Source: an uncultured Schlesneria sp. (GTDB taxonomy: Bacteria; Planctomycetota; Planctomycetia; Planctomycetales; Planctomycetaceae). Taken from it: a DNA stretch of 36,129 bases. A model generated the notes under the pieces. The model was given only the letters and a program-made list of their open reading frames with translations. It was not told the DNA's origin and ran no database searches. Both the position numbers and the translations under genes were made by a program. The stretch spans positions 1-36,129 of the forward strand of contig CAIOKO010000196.1 of the NCBI GenBank assembly GCA_903858935.1, written 5' to 3'. Of this stretch, positions 28,011-36,129 are shown one piece after another (position 1 is the first letter of the stretch; every line of letters begins with the position of its first letter).

Positions 28011-28054
28011 AAGCGCTGCCTGACCGGGATCGGACAAGCAGCGCTTCGTTTTTT
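28011..28054. terminator. terminator between the di-heme gene and dnaX
   Basis: AAGCGCTGC (28011-28019) and GCAGCGCTT (28038-28046) form a perfect 9-bp stem with an 18-base loop. On the plus strand CG and six T follow. On the minus strand the stem is followed by the pyrimidine-rich TCCTCTTTCTTTG. The only gene reading into it is the minus-strand di-heme gene, whose stop lies 70 bases upstream, so termination on that strand is the likely use. The better U-tract is, oddly, on the other strand. Confidence 0.65.
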
Positions 28055-28115
28055 GGGATCGTGCAAAGAACGGATTTTGCGCGTGGTGAAACTCTGGGCG
28101 ACAAGTGATCAACGT

Positions 28116-29387
28116 TTACAGCGAATTTAAAAATTGCAGCAGTAAACTTTGCTGCGAACTGTTGAGTTTCAAATACTGATTCACCGAATAAGTTGCTTCA
28201 CCAGAATGGGCACGGATGGCTGCATCGACCGTGTGGGCTCGACCATCGTGTAAATATGGTCCGCTGGCGGACAAGCCCCAAAGTGGCGCTGTTCGCATTT
28301 CCTTTGGGCCGGCATTGCCTTGAGCGATTCCATCCCCCAGAGTTCCCATGTCGTGCAGCAACAAATCGGAATAGAGTGACACCGTTTGGTTGTTCAAGGC
28401 GGCAATCGGATTGGTGCCTGTGTTCATGGAGGGGACGTGGCAACTTGTGCAACCAATCTGCATGAAGAATGTTGCACCAAATGTTGTCGAAGCGTTGGCT
28501 GGCTGTTGCGGTGGTGGGGCGGTGAAACGCATAAAGTCAGCCAGGCGATCAATCCCTGCTTTTCCCGTTCGAGGGTCTTTTTGATCGTTAGGTATCGGAA
28601 CATTTGGTGGCTCCATCGCGGCCAGCAATGTCTCGTTTCCATTGGGTGCATTTTCGAGCGGGAAAATTCGGTTGGTAATTCCCATTTCATTCACAAATGC
28701 ATCGGCGGAAAATGCCAGCAAATTGGCTTGCTGGGCCTTCCAGCCAAAACGACCAACGGCTGGTTTCCCCGTAACAGGGTCAGTCACCATCGCGGCTCGA
28801 CCAAGGACTCCATTGACCGGCTTTGTTCGTACGTTCGCAAGTATGGTTGCGTCTGGAATCGCGTCAATCAGTCCTAGTCCGAAGAGCGGTTGAGTATTTC
28901 GTAGTGCCGTTGTATTCGCCTGAGAGGGAATGACTTCAACCCCAATCGGTTGTAGTGCTCTCTCCTGAAGTAATGATCCGCCGAGTGCGATCAGTGGGTC
29001 AAACACACCTCCTGTCGTTTTGCCAAATCGCGTCGCGTTAATTTCGCTGCTGCCGCCGATTGCAGGCCCCGAATGACACGCAACGCATGAATCGCGATTA
29101 AAGATCGGCCCTAATCCGTTTCCCGGATTCATCCTCGCTTTAAATTGGTCTTGTCCGTCTCGCCATGCCCCTTGTTGAGGACCGGTCAATCCGTCAAGTG
29201 CAGCACCAAACCCGGGAGGGTTCTTTGGCTGAGGTGATTGTTGTGGCGGCTGTTGTTGCGGTGGCTGCTGTGGAGGCGGAGGTGGTGGCTGCGCACCTGA
29301 TTCCCGTTCGGGGAAGGCAATCATGGCAATTGTGAGCATTGCACAAGAATAGGCGCAAGCATTGATACGCCGTGTTTTGAAGTTCAC
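28116..29387 (-). CDS. di-heme oxidoreductase-like c-type cytochrome (DUF1111)
   Basis: This 423-residue exported cytochrome has two haem-binding motifs, CVACH (101-105) and CTSCH (313-317). It also has the DUF1111 (di-haem oxidoreductase, putative peroxidase) hallmarks FGLGLIDAIPD, GRFGWKAQQANL and YLHDGRAHTVDAAI. The likely start is GTG at 29387, with GGAG eight bases upstream, leading into a basic and then hydrophobic export signal (up to SGAQ). An ATG at 29453 would add 22 residues without a ribosome binding site. A 25-residue Pro/Gln-only linker (about 34-58) separates the signal from the fold. Partner genes commonly seen near this family, such as imelysin-like iron proteins, are absent. 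Function in periplasmic electron transfer is inferred. Confidence 0.85.
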   Translation of the reverse strand: MNFKTRRINACAYSCAMLTIAMIAFPERESGAQPPPPPPQQPPQQQPPQQSPQPKNPPGFGAALDGLTGPQQGAWRDGQDQFKARMNPGNGLGPIFNRDSCVACHSGPAIGGSSEINATRFGKTTGGVFDPLIALGGSLLQERALQPIGVEVIPSQANTTALRNTQPLFGLGLIDAIPDATILANVRTKPVNGVLGRAAMVTDPVTGKPAVGRFGWKAQQANLLAFSADAFVNEMGITNRIFPLENAPNGNETLLAAMEPPNVPIPNDQKDPRTGKAGIDRLADFMRFTAPPPQQPANASTTFGATFFMQIGCTSCHVPSMNTGTNPIAALNNQTVSLYSDLLLHDMGTLGDGIAQGNAGPKEMRTAPLWGLSASGPYLHDGRAHTVDAAIRAHSGEATYSVNQYLKLNSSQQSLLLQFLNSL

Positions 29388-29422
29388 GATATGTTCTCCA
29401 GATTTGTAACAGTCAGAATTGA

Positions 29423-29436
29423 AAAGAGATCTCTTT
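29423..29436. promoter_or_regulatory. perfect 14-bp palindrome upstream of the di-heme gene
   Basis: AAAGAGATCTCTTT is a perfect palindrome ending 36 bases upstream of the chosen GTG start of the di-heme gene. Position and symmetry suit a dimeric repressor site or a 5' untranslated hairpin. No second copy was noticed in the window. Confidence 0.35.
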
Positions 29437-29588
29437 CTCCCCCTGTTAAACAATCGAACGGAGATTTAGTTTCGCATGTTTTTGCGATATTTTTCGAAGA
29501 AAAAATGCGGCATAAAAAATGAACAGTCGTATGGCTTTTGATCAAGCTGTCTCCCCGCGACAATTTCGAGCTGCACAAACAACATAGC

Positions 29589-29603
29589 GCGGGCAATGCC
29601 CGC
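29589..29603. repeat. short palindrome GCGGGC-AAT-GCCCGC
   Basis: Perfect 6-bp GC-rich arms with a three-base centre. It is the first of five inverted repeats in this gap and has no U-tract. Confidence 0.5.
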
Positions 29604-29653
29604 AACCCATCAGTCGCCGAGGCTGGTGTCGAACAAAATTATTATGCCTGATG

Positions 29654-29682
29654 GGTACCCTGCGGTCGAAACTCAGGGTGCC
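29654..29682. repeat. hairpin GGTACCCTG / CAGGGTGCC
   Basis: Nine-position stem including one G-T pair, with an eleven-base loop CGGTCGAAACT. The GTGCCAC end word is shared with the palindrome at 22549-22649, which suggests a related REP-like family. Confidence 0.5.
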
Positions 29683-29704
29683 ACGCTTTTGGACTTCCTC
29701 GGGT

Positions 29705-29735
29705 CTGAAACTTGACTCATCGAGTCAAGTTTCAG
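29705..29735. repeat. perfect 14-bp inverted repeat with 3-base centre
   Basis: CTGAAACTTGACTC (29705-29718), ATC, then GAGTCAAGTTTCAG (29722-29735). It can form a very stable hairpin on either strand. It has no T-run next to it, so it may be a REP-type element or protein-binding site rather than an intrinsic terminator. Confidence 0.75.
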
Positions 29736-29747
29736 GATTTCTTCCAA

Positions 29748-29912
29748 AGTAGCCATCATCGCTCCGCGTGATGAGCATGCGTCGAGAACGATTCAAGCCT
29801 TGCCCCGGCATCAGGGCAGATATTTGGTTTGAATTCCTTTTTTGAAAACATGCGAATTGGAAATTGGCAGGTTCTCGAACAATGCTCACCACGCGGAGCA
29901 ATGATGGCGACT
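29748..29912. repeat. 165-bp element with 42-bp inverted arms
   Basis: The arms 29748-29789 and 29871-29912 are reverse complements at about 36 of 42 positions (for example CGCTCCGCGTGATGAGCAT against ATGCTCACCACGCGGAGC). They enclose about 80 unrelated bases without a reading frame. Size and structure resemble a decayed MITE. No clear target duplication was found at its edges. Confidence 0.65.
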
Positions 29913-29923
29913 GAGGTCTGACG

Positions 29924-30037
29924 CAAAGCCTCATTGGATTCTTCGACAAGGCCGTCTCTTCATGGTGCGATAACGCGTTCGAAGAGCACGGCCTTACCGA
30001 AGGCGGTAAAACCGCGGCACGCATCATTGAGGCTTTG
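29924..30037. repeat. nested palindromic element, copy 2
   Basis: The outer arms CAAAGCCTCA (29924-29933) and TGAGGCTTTG (30028-30037) are perfect. The inner arms AAGGCCGT-CTCTTC (29948-29961) and GAAGAG-C-ACGGCCTT (29981-29995) pair with only one extra base. The core is homologous to copy 1 (22549-22649), but the outer arms differ in sequence while keeping the pairing. Confidence 0.7.
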
Positions 30038-30177
30038 TCATCCCAACGCATTTCCGCCGCCGCAGCAGCGCAGACATCCCAGCCTCAGTTCGTATCATCA
30101 CTCCATCCTTGCACTCCGGATGCAAACTCTTCGCTTCATACAAAAAAATCAAACGATTGTCGTACAAGGCAATCGGG

Positions 30178-31581
30178 TCACTTGTCGGCCGATGGCTCGA
30201 TTCGCTTGCCAGCCATGTAAAGCCCCCAACCGAGCAGCAACGTCAGTGTGACAATTCCACCCAGTAAAACGCGAGAGTCGTTCCAGGGGGCCCAGCGTGG
30301 TTTTTGATCGGCAGGGACATTTTGATTTTCACTTGGCGAACCCGGCGTTGCCGTGACTCGAGTCGAGCCTGCTGACAGCGATGCCTGCAGGGCGGCTGTG
30401 TCGTAGTGGCCAGCTTTCGCATCTGGCGAACCATAATGCAGCGTAAACTTCTGTGCGGGGGAGGCGAGAAACATCAGTTCGTAGCGCGGCCCGGATAACT
30501 CGACACCACTGATAGAAAGGGGTGGACTATCACGATTTTCGATCAGCACCCGGTATCGAGAGGAATGAGATTCCGGAATCGACAATCCCAATTCCTGACT
30601 CTGAATTGACCCGACGGAAAATCGAGTCAGCGTTCCTTTTGAAATCGATTGCCACACAAGCTTGCCATTGATGTCTTCGACTTCAGTCTCGACCGTGGCG
30701 GAACGGCTGAAGTTTTCTGATTCTGTGACGACCTTGATCTCGGTGATTGGTTCTCGCCTCGTCTCGAACGTCAAAAGGGTCTGATGATCCTTTTCGCGTG
30801 GGGCCACAACGAAATTTAAAGTCGAGTACTTTGCACGCTGTTGGTGGCTGCTTACCGCTGTTTCATCGTCGCGGTAGAACTCGACTCGATCGATGCGGAA
30901 AGGTCGACGGACAATCGTAGTATTTTCCGTTCGGTCGATTTCATTTGCCCCACGCAAACGACGATGCAGGTCGAGCAAGAGTGATTCTTGTTCTGCAGTG
31001 ACATTTTCAATGGTCAGCCGAAATCGCCGATGGGTTCCGGATTTGATGGGAACGAAGTCATTGCGTGCGTCGACATAGCGAGAGTAGTCGAAGATCAAGG
31101 TCGGAGGCCCGGCTGACGTCCACGAGTTTCCGTCAGCCGATGCTTCGACGCGAACCTGATGTTCGAAGTCGCGGAGTGGCGTGATAATTCGAATTCCCGT
31201 CGGTAACGGGTCGTTCTCGCGCAAAGCCAGCTCGACGTGCAATCCGGTCGTTGCGTCGACTTTGGCGGCGAGATTCTGCGCCGGCCATGTTTGCCGCACG
31301 GTCCTCGACTTCAGGTCGTAAGCCGTCTGAATCAAAAACGCGACAGACTGATCGCTGTTATTTTTCAGCCTGACGTCAGGCCAACCGTCACGAGTCTCCA
31401 TAAAAAAGTGAGAATCGAGAGGGATGCCAACAATTGTCGTGTCGGCGATCTCTGGCAGTTCGACATCCCGCTGCCAGCGATACCGGGGACCATCTTCCGC
31501 GACAACCGGTGCAACGACCAACGGCATGAAACACAACACAATAACGAAACCAACAACGGCGAAACCAGACAGTCGACTCAT
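30178..31581 (-). CDS. DUF3999-like exported membrane-anchored protein
   Basis: The product has 467 residues from the ATG at 31581, which overlaps the DUF2339 stop by four bases (ATGA) and opens a signal peptide ([20 protein letters not shown] to VAED). A long beta-rich periplasmic domain (about 30-430) follows and contains RWQRDVELP near its start. One C-terminal helix ([20 protein letters not shown]) anchors it. Sequence pattern and direct coupling to a DUF2339 gene match the DUF2339-DUF3999 pair known from other bacteria. The biochemical role of this pair is not established. The open frame continues 86 codons further upstream inside DUF2339, but without signal or ribosome binding site. Confidence 0.7.
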   Translation of the reverse strand: MSRLSGFAVVGFVIVLCFMPLVVAPVVAEDGPRYRWQRDVELPEIADTTIVGIPLDSHFFMETRDGWPDVRLKNNSDQSVAFLIQTAYDLKSRTVRQTWPAQNLAAKVDATTGLHVELALRENDPLPTGIRIITPLRDFEHQVRVEASADGNSWTSAGPPTLIFDYSRYVDARNDFVPIKSGTHRRFRLTIENVTAEQESLLLDLHRRLRGANEIDRTENTTIVRRPFRIDRVEFYRDDETAVSSHQQRAKYSTLNFVVAPREKDHQTLLTFETRREPITEIKVVTESENFSRSATVETEVEDINGKLVWQSISKGTLTRFSVGSIQSQELGLSIPESHSSRYRVLIENRDSPPLSISGVELSGPRYELMFLASPAQKFTLHYGSPDAKAGHYDTAALQASLSAGSTRVTATPGSPSENQNVPADQKPRWAPWNDSRVLLGGIVTLTLLLGWGLYMAGKRIEPSADK

Positions 31582-34190
31582 GACAATGCCTCCGGTTTGT
31601 CTTCCGTATTCTGAACAGCGAAAGTTTCTCGGTATTTCAAGTAAACGAATGATCCCGCCAGTACCATCACACCCAGGACAATGAATGCGATAATGCGGTA
31701 GAACGAGTCGAGTTGTGCAAGGTCGCTGAAGAACACTTTCCAGATCACCACCGCAAACAGCGACAGGCCGGCATACCGCAGCAATCGAGCATTCCGCCAG
31801 ATCCCCTGCAATAACCATGTGAAGGCGAAGAGGGACCACAGGATCGAAACACCGCCAGACCTCAGTCCAGGAATATAAACGGCAAGGAACGTGTTGAGTT
31901 CGAGCGAAAGGAATACAAACAATGTTCCCATTCCGAGCACGCCGAAAATCAGGGCGGCATCAAAGTCACGTTTCCGGTCCTGAATACAGGCATAGGCAAT
32001 CCCGAAAAAAGCGATGATCGAGCCGAAATCCAGCAATCGCATGGCTGCGTCATGAAATGAATAAACATTGGTCGCATAAGCACTGTGATAGATCAGGTGA
32101 TCGACCAGTCTCCAGCTTGGCACATCCACGGCACACAGCTTGACCAGCACCGCCAGCAGCCCAAAAACAACGACCGCGATCAAGGTGCGGCTGTTAATCG
32201 CGACCGCTTGCCATAACACGATTCCGCAAAGGGCCAGCCATAGCACGGTCAATGACGGAAGTTTCAGCGGTTCATAAGTGAAGCCAACCGTCCGATTGAC
32301 TTCCAGATGCAGGTACAAGAACAGCATGCCGAGCGCCATGCCGATGATCGCTCGCGGCGCCCAGTTGGTTGGAATCAGTTCCGGAACATCATTCTCGGAA
32401 ACAACGGCGGTTGCCTCACTGTGCTGCCAGCCCAACAGCAGCCGCTGCGCTCCTCCAAGCGAGACCACGGGGACACCGAACATCACAATCCGTTCCACGA
32501 ATTGCGGCCAATACTCGGTCCAGGGAAGACTTGTCGCCGGCGACTGACCGAACTGTCCCGGAAGATCAATCAAGCCGAATCTCAGCATCACAATTCCGTA
32601 CAGAACAAAGCTGACATACTTCAATGCATGACTGCCGAGCTGCCGCGCGATCCACAACAGGACCAATGCCTGCAATGCCCAGCTGACGGTGATCCATTGT
32701 TTTGACAGAACCAGCGGCACAGTCACAATCACGAAGAACGAAGCCAGGCCCAGAAAACTGACCAGCAACTCGCGGTCGATCAGTTTTCGAACGAGAAAGT
32801 AATAGACATGCAGCGAGTAGAATAGCGCCAGACCAAGCGTGACAACGGCGGCCCATTCCTTTCCATAAGGGACCGAAACCAGCCGGTAGCTTTCACCGAA
32901 ATAGACGAACGCGTTGATTAATAAGGCTGAGAGATCGAACAGATTAGAATGTTTTCGATTCACCAGCTTGAACAGAAAAGTCATCGTCGAAAAGAGGATA
33001 AAGAACGACGTAAGAAACGGAATCACATGCCAGAAATCGGTAACCGTGTAGGCTCGCATGGCCGCGAAATACAGGCCGTAGGTACAGGCAAAACTGAGCA
33101 GGTTAACGAGCGGCCAGTTCTTCCAGTAACAAAGGCCAAGGACACCCACACCGAGAATCAGCATGTAACCGAACAGCCCGATGTAATCGACCGAACCCGT
33201 CGAAAGCATCAGCGGTGTTCCGTAACCTCCGAGAATTCCGAGGACCGCCACGAGCATCGAGTTAAACCGTACCGAGATTCCGCCGGCCAGGACTGTTACT
33301 ACGCCCATCAGAGCAAATGCCGGGATTGGTTCCACGAGATGATAAAAATTGGCTGCGGCGAAAATGCTGAAATACAGCGTTGCCAGCCCACCACCCATCA
33401 AACCTTGGCCGAAGACATTGTATCGGCCACCCAGTAAACGAGTGCCGACGGTCAACAAACCCAATCCCGCACTGGCGGCCATTGCCACTCGTGCAACTGG
33501 CTTGATCAAATTGTGATCGAACGAGTACTTCAAAAAGAATCCAACTCCGATCACCAGGATCAGAATCCCGATTCGTAGCAGCCATTGGCTGGCAATCGCA
33601 TATTCCATTGAAACGCCGGTCGGGGCATGTTCTTCCCCAACGATGATCCAGCTCCAGATCTTTTCCAGGGTCTCCTTTGCAGCAAGTTCAAACTTGCCAG
33701 GCGTTCGCGGCTGTGTCGGGGCGACAATTCGTTCCGGGGCTGTTTGTCGATTGCGTAACAATTCTGACGTTGTTAACGGCCTTTGACTCGGGACTTTTGG
33801 TGGCGTTTCCTGATGCACTGGCTGTGACGGCAAAACAAGATCGCTGTCGAAAATGACCTCGGCAGGCTCGGTATCAACCTTCGGTATAACCGGTGGACTG
33901 GAGGGTGAAATCGCTGGAATTGAAGTCGGAAACGCGGGGGGGTGATTTGGCAATACCGTGGGATGCATCTCGACCTGAGGATGCCGGACGGGTTCCGATT
34001 TTTCGTGAAAACCAGTGGTCTTTTGCTGTGTCTCCCACTGTTGTTTCAGCTCACGAATCTCCCTGCGAAGACCCGTAAAGCTTTCCTCCTGCTGTTTCAG
34101 GATTTTGTTGAGCAACACGAACCCGTAAGCGGGAATCCCGATCACGATGGCAAGCATTGAGATCGTGAAGCAAAAGAATGCTTCCGGCAT
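31578..34190 (-). CDS. DUF2339 polytopic membrane protein
   Basis: This 870-residue protein has an N-terminal helix, a short coiled coil ([20 protein letters not shown], about 28-47), and a Pro-rich linker (about 70-165). More than twenty hydrophobic helices run from about residue 198 to near the C-terminus, beginning with [20 protein letters not shown]. The ASQWLLRIG entry, the following LKYSFDH and the extreme helix count are typical of DUF2339 predicted membrane proteins. The start at 34190 has TGGAG seven bases upstream. Its stop overlaps the DUF3999-like start by ATGA, so the two are surely cotranslated and probably form one complex. The function is unknown. A transport or envelope-biogenesis role is speculation. 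Confidence 0.82.
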   Translation of the reverse strand: MPEAFFCFTISMLAIVIGIPAYGFVLLNKILKQQEESFTGLRREIRELKQQWETQQKTTGFHEKSEPVRHPQVEMHPTVLPNHPPAFPTSIPAISPSSPPVIPKVDTEPAEVIFDSDLVLPSQPVHQETPPKVPSQRPLTTSELLRNRQTAPERIVAPTQPRTPGKFELAAKETLEKIWSWIIVGEEHAPTGVSMEYAIASQWLLRIGILILVIGVGFFLKYSFDHNLIKPVARVAMAASAGLGLLTVGTRLLGGRYNVFGQGLMGGGLATLYFSIFAAANFYHLVEPIPAFALMGVVTVLAGGISVRFNSMLVAVLGILGGYGTPLMLSTGSVDYIGLFGYMLILGVGVLGLCYWKNWPLVNLLSFACTYGLYFAAMRAYTVTDFWHVIPFLTSFFILFSTMTFLFKLVNRKHSNLFDLSALLINAFVYFGESYRLVSVPYGKEWAAVVTLGLALFYSLHVYYFLVRKLIDRELLVSFLGLASFFVIVTVPLVLSKQWITVSWALQALVLLWIARQLGSHALKYVSFVLYGIVMLRFGLIDLPGQFGQSPATSLPWTEYWPQFVERIVMFGVPVVSLGGAQRLLLGWQHSEATAVVSENDVPELIPTNWAPRAIIGMALGMLFLYLHLEVNRTVGFTYEPLKLPSLTVLWLALCGIVLWQAVAINSRTLIAVVVFGLLAVLVKLCAVDVPSWRLVDHLIYHSAYATNVYSFHDAAMRLLDFGSIIAFFGIAYACIQDRKRDFDAALIFGVLGMGTLFVFLSLELNTFLAVYIPGLRSGGVSILWSLFAFTWLLQGIWRNARLLRYAGLSLFAVVIWKVFFSDLAQLDSFYRIIAFIVLGVMVLAGSFVYLKYRETFAVQNTEDKPEALS

Positions 34191-34378
34191 GGTGTGCTCC
34201 AGAATCGAAAGTAAAAAGGAGTTCGAGACACTCTTTATGGCGAAGGCTTCCTGGAAATATCACGAAAAATCTTGATTTTTTTCAAAATCTCGAAAAAACG
34301 CTCCTTTCGTAGCCTGGCCTTATAGGCGAGCGGCTCGGCAAAAATTGCCGGACTCGGAATCAAAAGAGGGGTTTTCTT

Positions 34379-34465
34379 ATGAATTCTGGCTCGGCGGTCG
34401 CCGATTTTGTTAATGGTCGAATCTTACTGCGCGAAGGTCTTTCCGACTTGCAACAAAGAGAATGA
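34379..34465 (+). CDS. possible 28-residue leader peptide coupled to the next gene
   Basis: An ATG at 34379 lies eight bases after AGAGGGG and opens a 28-codon frame (MNSGSAVADFVNGRILLREG then LSDLQQRE). Its TGA overlaps the ATG of the small secreted protein gene (ATGA at 34462-34465). The good Shine-Dalgarno sequence and exact overlap suggest translation of this peptide to drive the weakly initiated gene behind it. No peptide family is recognised. Confidence 0.4.
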   Translation: MNSGSAVADFVNGRILLREGLSDLQQRE

Positions 34466-34779
34466 ACATGCTTCGTAGTTCAACGCGCTGCCGGATCGTT
34501 TTTTTTCTGGCGGCTTTCACGTTTTCAGGAACAACAGAATTCGCATCGGCACAGCAGAATTATGGCAATCGTGGTCTCATCGGCCGATGCAAGAATCTTT
34601 TACGGAACGGCTACCGCGGACCATACACACAAGAATCGGGAAATAACCCCTGGAGTGGACCATCGAATCGATTCTACGATTCCACGGGCCGCTGGACTGG
34701 TGATGGCGTCGATACAATGTCGACGTACAAACCCCCATGTCAGACGATTGAGACTAGAACCTCAAATGGTCCCAATTGA
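34462..34779 (+). CDS. small secreted protein of unknown function
   Basis: This 105-residue product has a clear signal peptide (MNMLRSSTRCRIVFFLAAFT to ASAQQ). The mature part of about 72 residues is rich in Gly, Asn, Tyr, Arg and Thr, with two cysteines (in IGRCKNLL and KPPCQTIE) that could form a disulfide. No family is recognised. The ATG at 34462 has only a weak AAAGAGA upstream. The in-frame ATG at 34468 is an alternative. Initiation may depend on the overlapping upstream 28-codon frame. It converges on the minus-strand DUF2007 gene. Confidence 0.55.
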   Translation: MNMLRSSTRCRIVFFLAAFTFSGTTEFASAQQNYGNRGLIGRCKNLLRNGYRGPYTQESGNNPWSGPSNRFYDSTGRWTGDGVDTMSTYKPPCQTIETRTSNGPN

Positions 34780-34883
34780 CGACCGATCCCGTCGACGGCG
34801 ACCGAGGTGTACCGCCGCCTGGTGTTTTGAAACGACGATAATCAACGGTAATTAACGGGTAACGCGTGGTTGCTATTTCACAA

Positions 34884-35177
34884 TCAGTCGTTTTCCGACT
34901 CAGAATCGGGTTCTTCGTCTCCTTCAGCCAACTCACGTTCAGCGCGGGCCCGATGCCGCTCCTCATGTTCGTCGATTAACTGTCGAGCAAGCAGTTCGTG
35001 TTCGATTGCCACCTGAACATGACAGGGAATTCCCGACAGGCCTGGAAATGGTCCGTTGGCATCTTCCACGTAACTCGGAATCCCTTCGTCAGCCAGCATG
35101 GCCTTCACCAGTTCGGCATCAAACTCGATCGGTGTTGAATAGACATTCACCAGGTTTTTCGATGTATCGGCGGTCAT
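34884..35177 (-). CDS. DUF2007-domain protein
   Basis: This 97-residue protein matches the DUF2007 (putative signal-transducing protein) pattern in its first 70 residues: NLVNVYSTPIEFDAELVKAM, then LADEGIPSYVED, then HVQVAIEHELLARQLIDEH. The tail is strongly acidic (ELAEGDEEPDSESEND). AGGAG lies upstream of the ATG at 35177. It is encoded 37 bases after the universal stress protein gene on the same strand, so both are probably one transcript. The molecular function of the family is not known. Confidence 0.75.
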   Translation of the reverse strand: MTADTSKNLVNVYSTPIEFDAELVKAMLADEGIPSYVEDANGPFPGLSGIPCHVQVAIEHELLARQLIDEHEERHRARAERELAEGDEEPDSESEND

Positions 35178-35214
35178 AATGGCAAACTCCTGATAATTGT
35201 TTGAGGTTCTGTTT

Positions 35215-35712
35215 CTACGCCAGGGAAGAAGCTGAACCCTGCGATGTCTCGATCAGAAACTGGTGTCCGCCGGGTCGGACGGTCAAAACAGGGCAGGTTG
35301 CAACACGAACAAGCTTTTCGGCGACGGAGCCAATCAGAAGATGAGAAAGTCCGGTCAGTCCATGAGTTCCAGCCACGATCAGGTCGATCTGATGCTCTTC
35401 TGCGTATTTCACGATTTCTTCGACGGCAAATCCAGTGATCACCGTACTGACGACTCGTCGCTCGTCTCCCCATGAGCTGATTTCCGTCGAAAAACGTCTC
35501 TCGGCCTCTTTCACTTGCTCAATCAATCCGATGTCCGGCATCGTCCACGAGGTCGATGAATCCGGGAACGGGATGACCGGAGGAACGACGACGTGCAACA
35601 GGTGCAACTCGGCCCCCAGCTGATCAGCGAGTGTGAGAGCATATTTCTGAGCCTCCGCAGCCGGCTCGCTGAAGTCTGTGGGAAAGAGAATTCGACGAAT
35701 CGAAACAGCCAT
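35215..35712 (-). CDS. universal stress protein, UspA family
   Basis: This 165-residue single Usp domain begins with RRILFPTDFSEPA (Asp13 is the nucleotide-contacting aspartate). It contains the ATP-binding signature G-T-H-G-x9-G-S (Gly115, Gly118, Gly128, Ser129), then VLTVRPG, so it is of the ATP-binding subtype. The ATG at 35712 has AAAGGTG upstream; a longer frame from 35748 adds twelve residues without support. It is cytoplasmic and likely made under stress or growth arrest. The DUF2007 gene follows in the same direction. Confidence 0.92.
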   Translation of the reverse strand: MAVSIRRILFPTDFSEPAAEAQKYALTLADQLGAELHLLHVVVPPVIPFPDSSTSWTMPDIGLIEQVKEAERRFSTEISSWGDERRVVSTVITGFAVEEIVKYAEEHQIDLIVAGTHGLTGLSHLLIGSVAEKLVRVATCPVLTVRPGGHQFLIETSQGSASSLA

Positions 35713-36129
35713 GACGTCACCTTTCGAACTGAGCCTGTCGAAAATCATGCGTCTGCTTCAACAAGCGAATTCATTATAACATTCTGTGTCACCGCATTTT
35801 GAATGACACATGCACGATGCGTGCCAACCCGTGAGATTCATCATTTCACCCGAAGCCATCGGCGCAGGCGGATCGGCGTTCGGCCTCAGACTTACCCACA
35901 TTTTTACAATACATTTTGAAATTGTTGCGAGTTCAAACGCCTGTAAAACAGGCGAATTCCAATGAAATGACGTTTGGAATGTGAAATGCACTGAGAGGCG
36001 CGTAGCGCAGCACGGGCCAAGGGGGTCCTTCTTTTCGCCCAGGGAGGTCGGGCGGTACAGGTTGCGATTCTGGCGCGCAGTCCTGTTGGAACGAGCGTGC
36101 CTATTGGCACGGAAGCGTTCATGGCAACC
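35713..36129. other. region upstream of the usp gene up to the window end
   Basis: About 415 bases without a supported complete gene. It holds a perfect hairpin CGCCTGT-AAA-ACAGGCG (35938-35954), a weaker pair ATTCCAA/TTGGAAT just after it, and CGTGCC-TATT-GGCACG (36096-36111). The usp promoter should lie near 35720-35800, but no clear box was found. The right edge carries GGAAG six bases before an ATG at 36121 (M-A-T, cut by the window end), which may be the start of a plus-strand gene. Confidence 0.4.
36121..36129 (+). CDS. possible gene start cut by the window end
   Basis: Only ATG GCA ACC is inside the window. GGAAG at 36111-36115 is placed as in the porin gene. A hairpin (36096-36111) immediately precedes it. 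The open frame continues upstream for about 40 codons without a start codon, so this ATG would be the first. Nothing can be said about the product. Confidence 0.2.

Larger units (their letters stand above)
29454..30177. other. gene-free region filled with palindromes
   Basis: About 720 bases between two minus-strand genes contain no supported coding frame. From 29589 to 30037 nearly every stretch belongs to one of five separate inverted repeats, listed individually. The left 130 bases should carry the di-heme gene promoter; the right 140 bases hold little besides a TTGCA/TGCAA pair near 30111-30127. Confidence 0.6.

Noticed and set aside
29748-30037. CRISPR array
   Set aside because: The repeats are inverted and differ from each other; there are no regularly spaced direct repeats and no cas genes.
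35904-36122. 72-codon minus-strand frame at the right edge
   Set aside because: Arg/Ala-rich sequence without recognisable features, crossing two hairpins; better explained as non-coding.

Overview
The window most likely comes from a planctomycete (phylum Planctomycetota). Grounds: two large membrane proteins with von Willebrand A and amidotransferase-like domains, a secreted legumain/caspase-like protein with EF-hand-like loops, a DUF1111 di-heme protein, a Porin_O_P outer-membrane porin, a 32-residue basic protein with an ANHGKRP motif, short REP-like palindromes between genes, and loosely packed genes of moderate GC. No species is assigned. No rRNA, tRNA, CRISPR array, transposase or prophage gene was recognised.

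Layout. 1-5.6 kb: the 3' end of an unidentified frame, an outer-membrane porin (+), and a minus-strand pair in which a membrane vWA protein runs by a TGATG overlap into a secreted clan-CD-type peptidase homologue. 5.7-12.7 kb, all minus: a GT39-like membrane glycosyltransferase, an MFS transporter, an ABC-2 exporter (permease and ATPase) and a Prc/CtpA-type protease. 12.7-13.9 kb: mostly gene-free, with a 39-residue membrane-peptide ORF behind a strong Shine-Dalgarno sequence and a sigma-54-like -24/-12 element. 13.9-17.2 kb: a second vWA membrane protein and an SDR oxidoreductase. 17.9-22.5 kb (+): a YhaO/YhaN (SbcCD-like) pair. 22.5-28 kb: a palindromic repeat, a terminator, the small ribosomal-type protein, rpoN, and the conserved dnaX-ybaB-recR cluster. 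28-36 kb: a DUF1111 di-heme protein, a stretch packed with palindromes, the DUF2339/DUF3999 membrane pair, a small secreted protein with a possible coupled leader ORF, a DUF2007 protein and a universal stress protein.

How the genes relate. dnaX, ybaB and recR form a replication/repair unit, and the YhaON pair also belongs to DNA-end processing. The two vWA proteins share one architecture (N-terminal helices, MIDAS domain, degenerate amidotransferase-like domain, C-terminal helix) and probably act as envelope scaffolds.

The strongest unusual observations are four. (1) The YhaO-like protein has lost essentially every metallophosphoesterase metal ligand (NxQ for DxH, GN for GD, GLID for GNHD, no GHxH), while its partner ATPase keeps intact Walker A, signature and Walker B motifs; this suggests a non-nuclease SbcCD-type complex. 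(2) dnaX has a run of ten A residues at codons 427-430, and both alternative frames stop within three codons, which suggests programmed production of a gamma-like short form. (3) The vWA protein and the clan-CD peptidase homologue are translationally coupled. (4) Two diverged copies of a ~100-bp nested palindrome show a paired A-T to G-C change in the stem.
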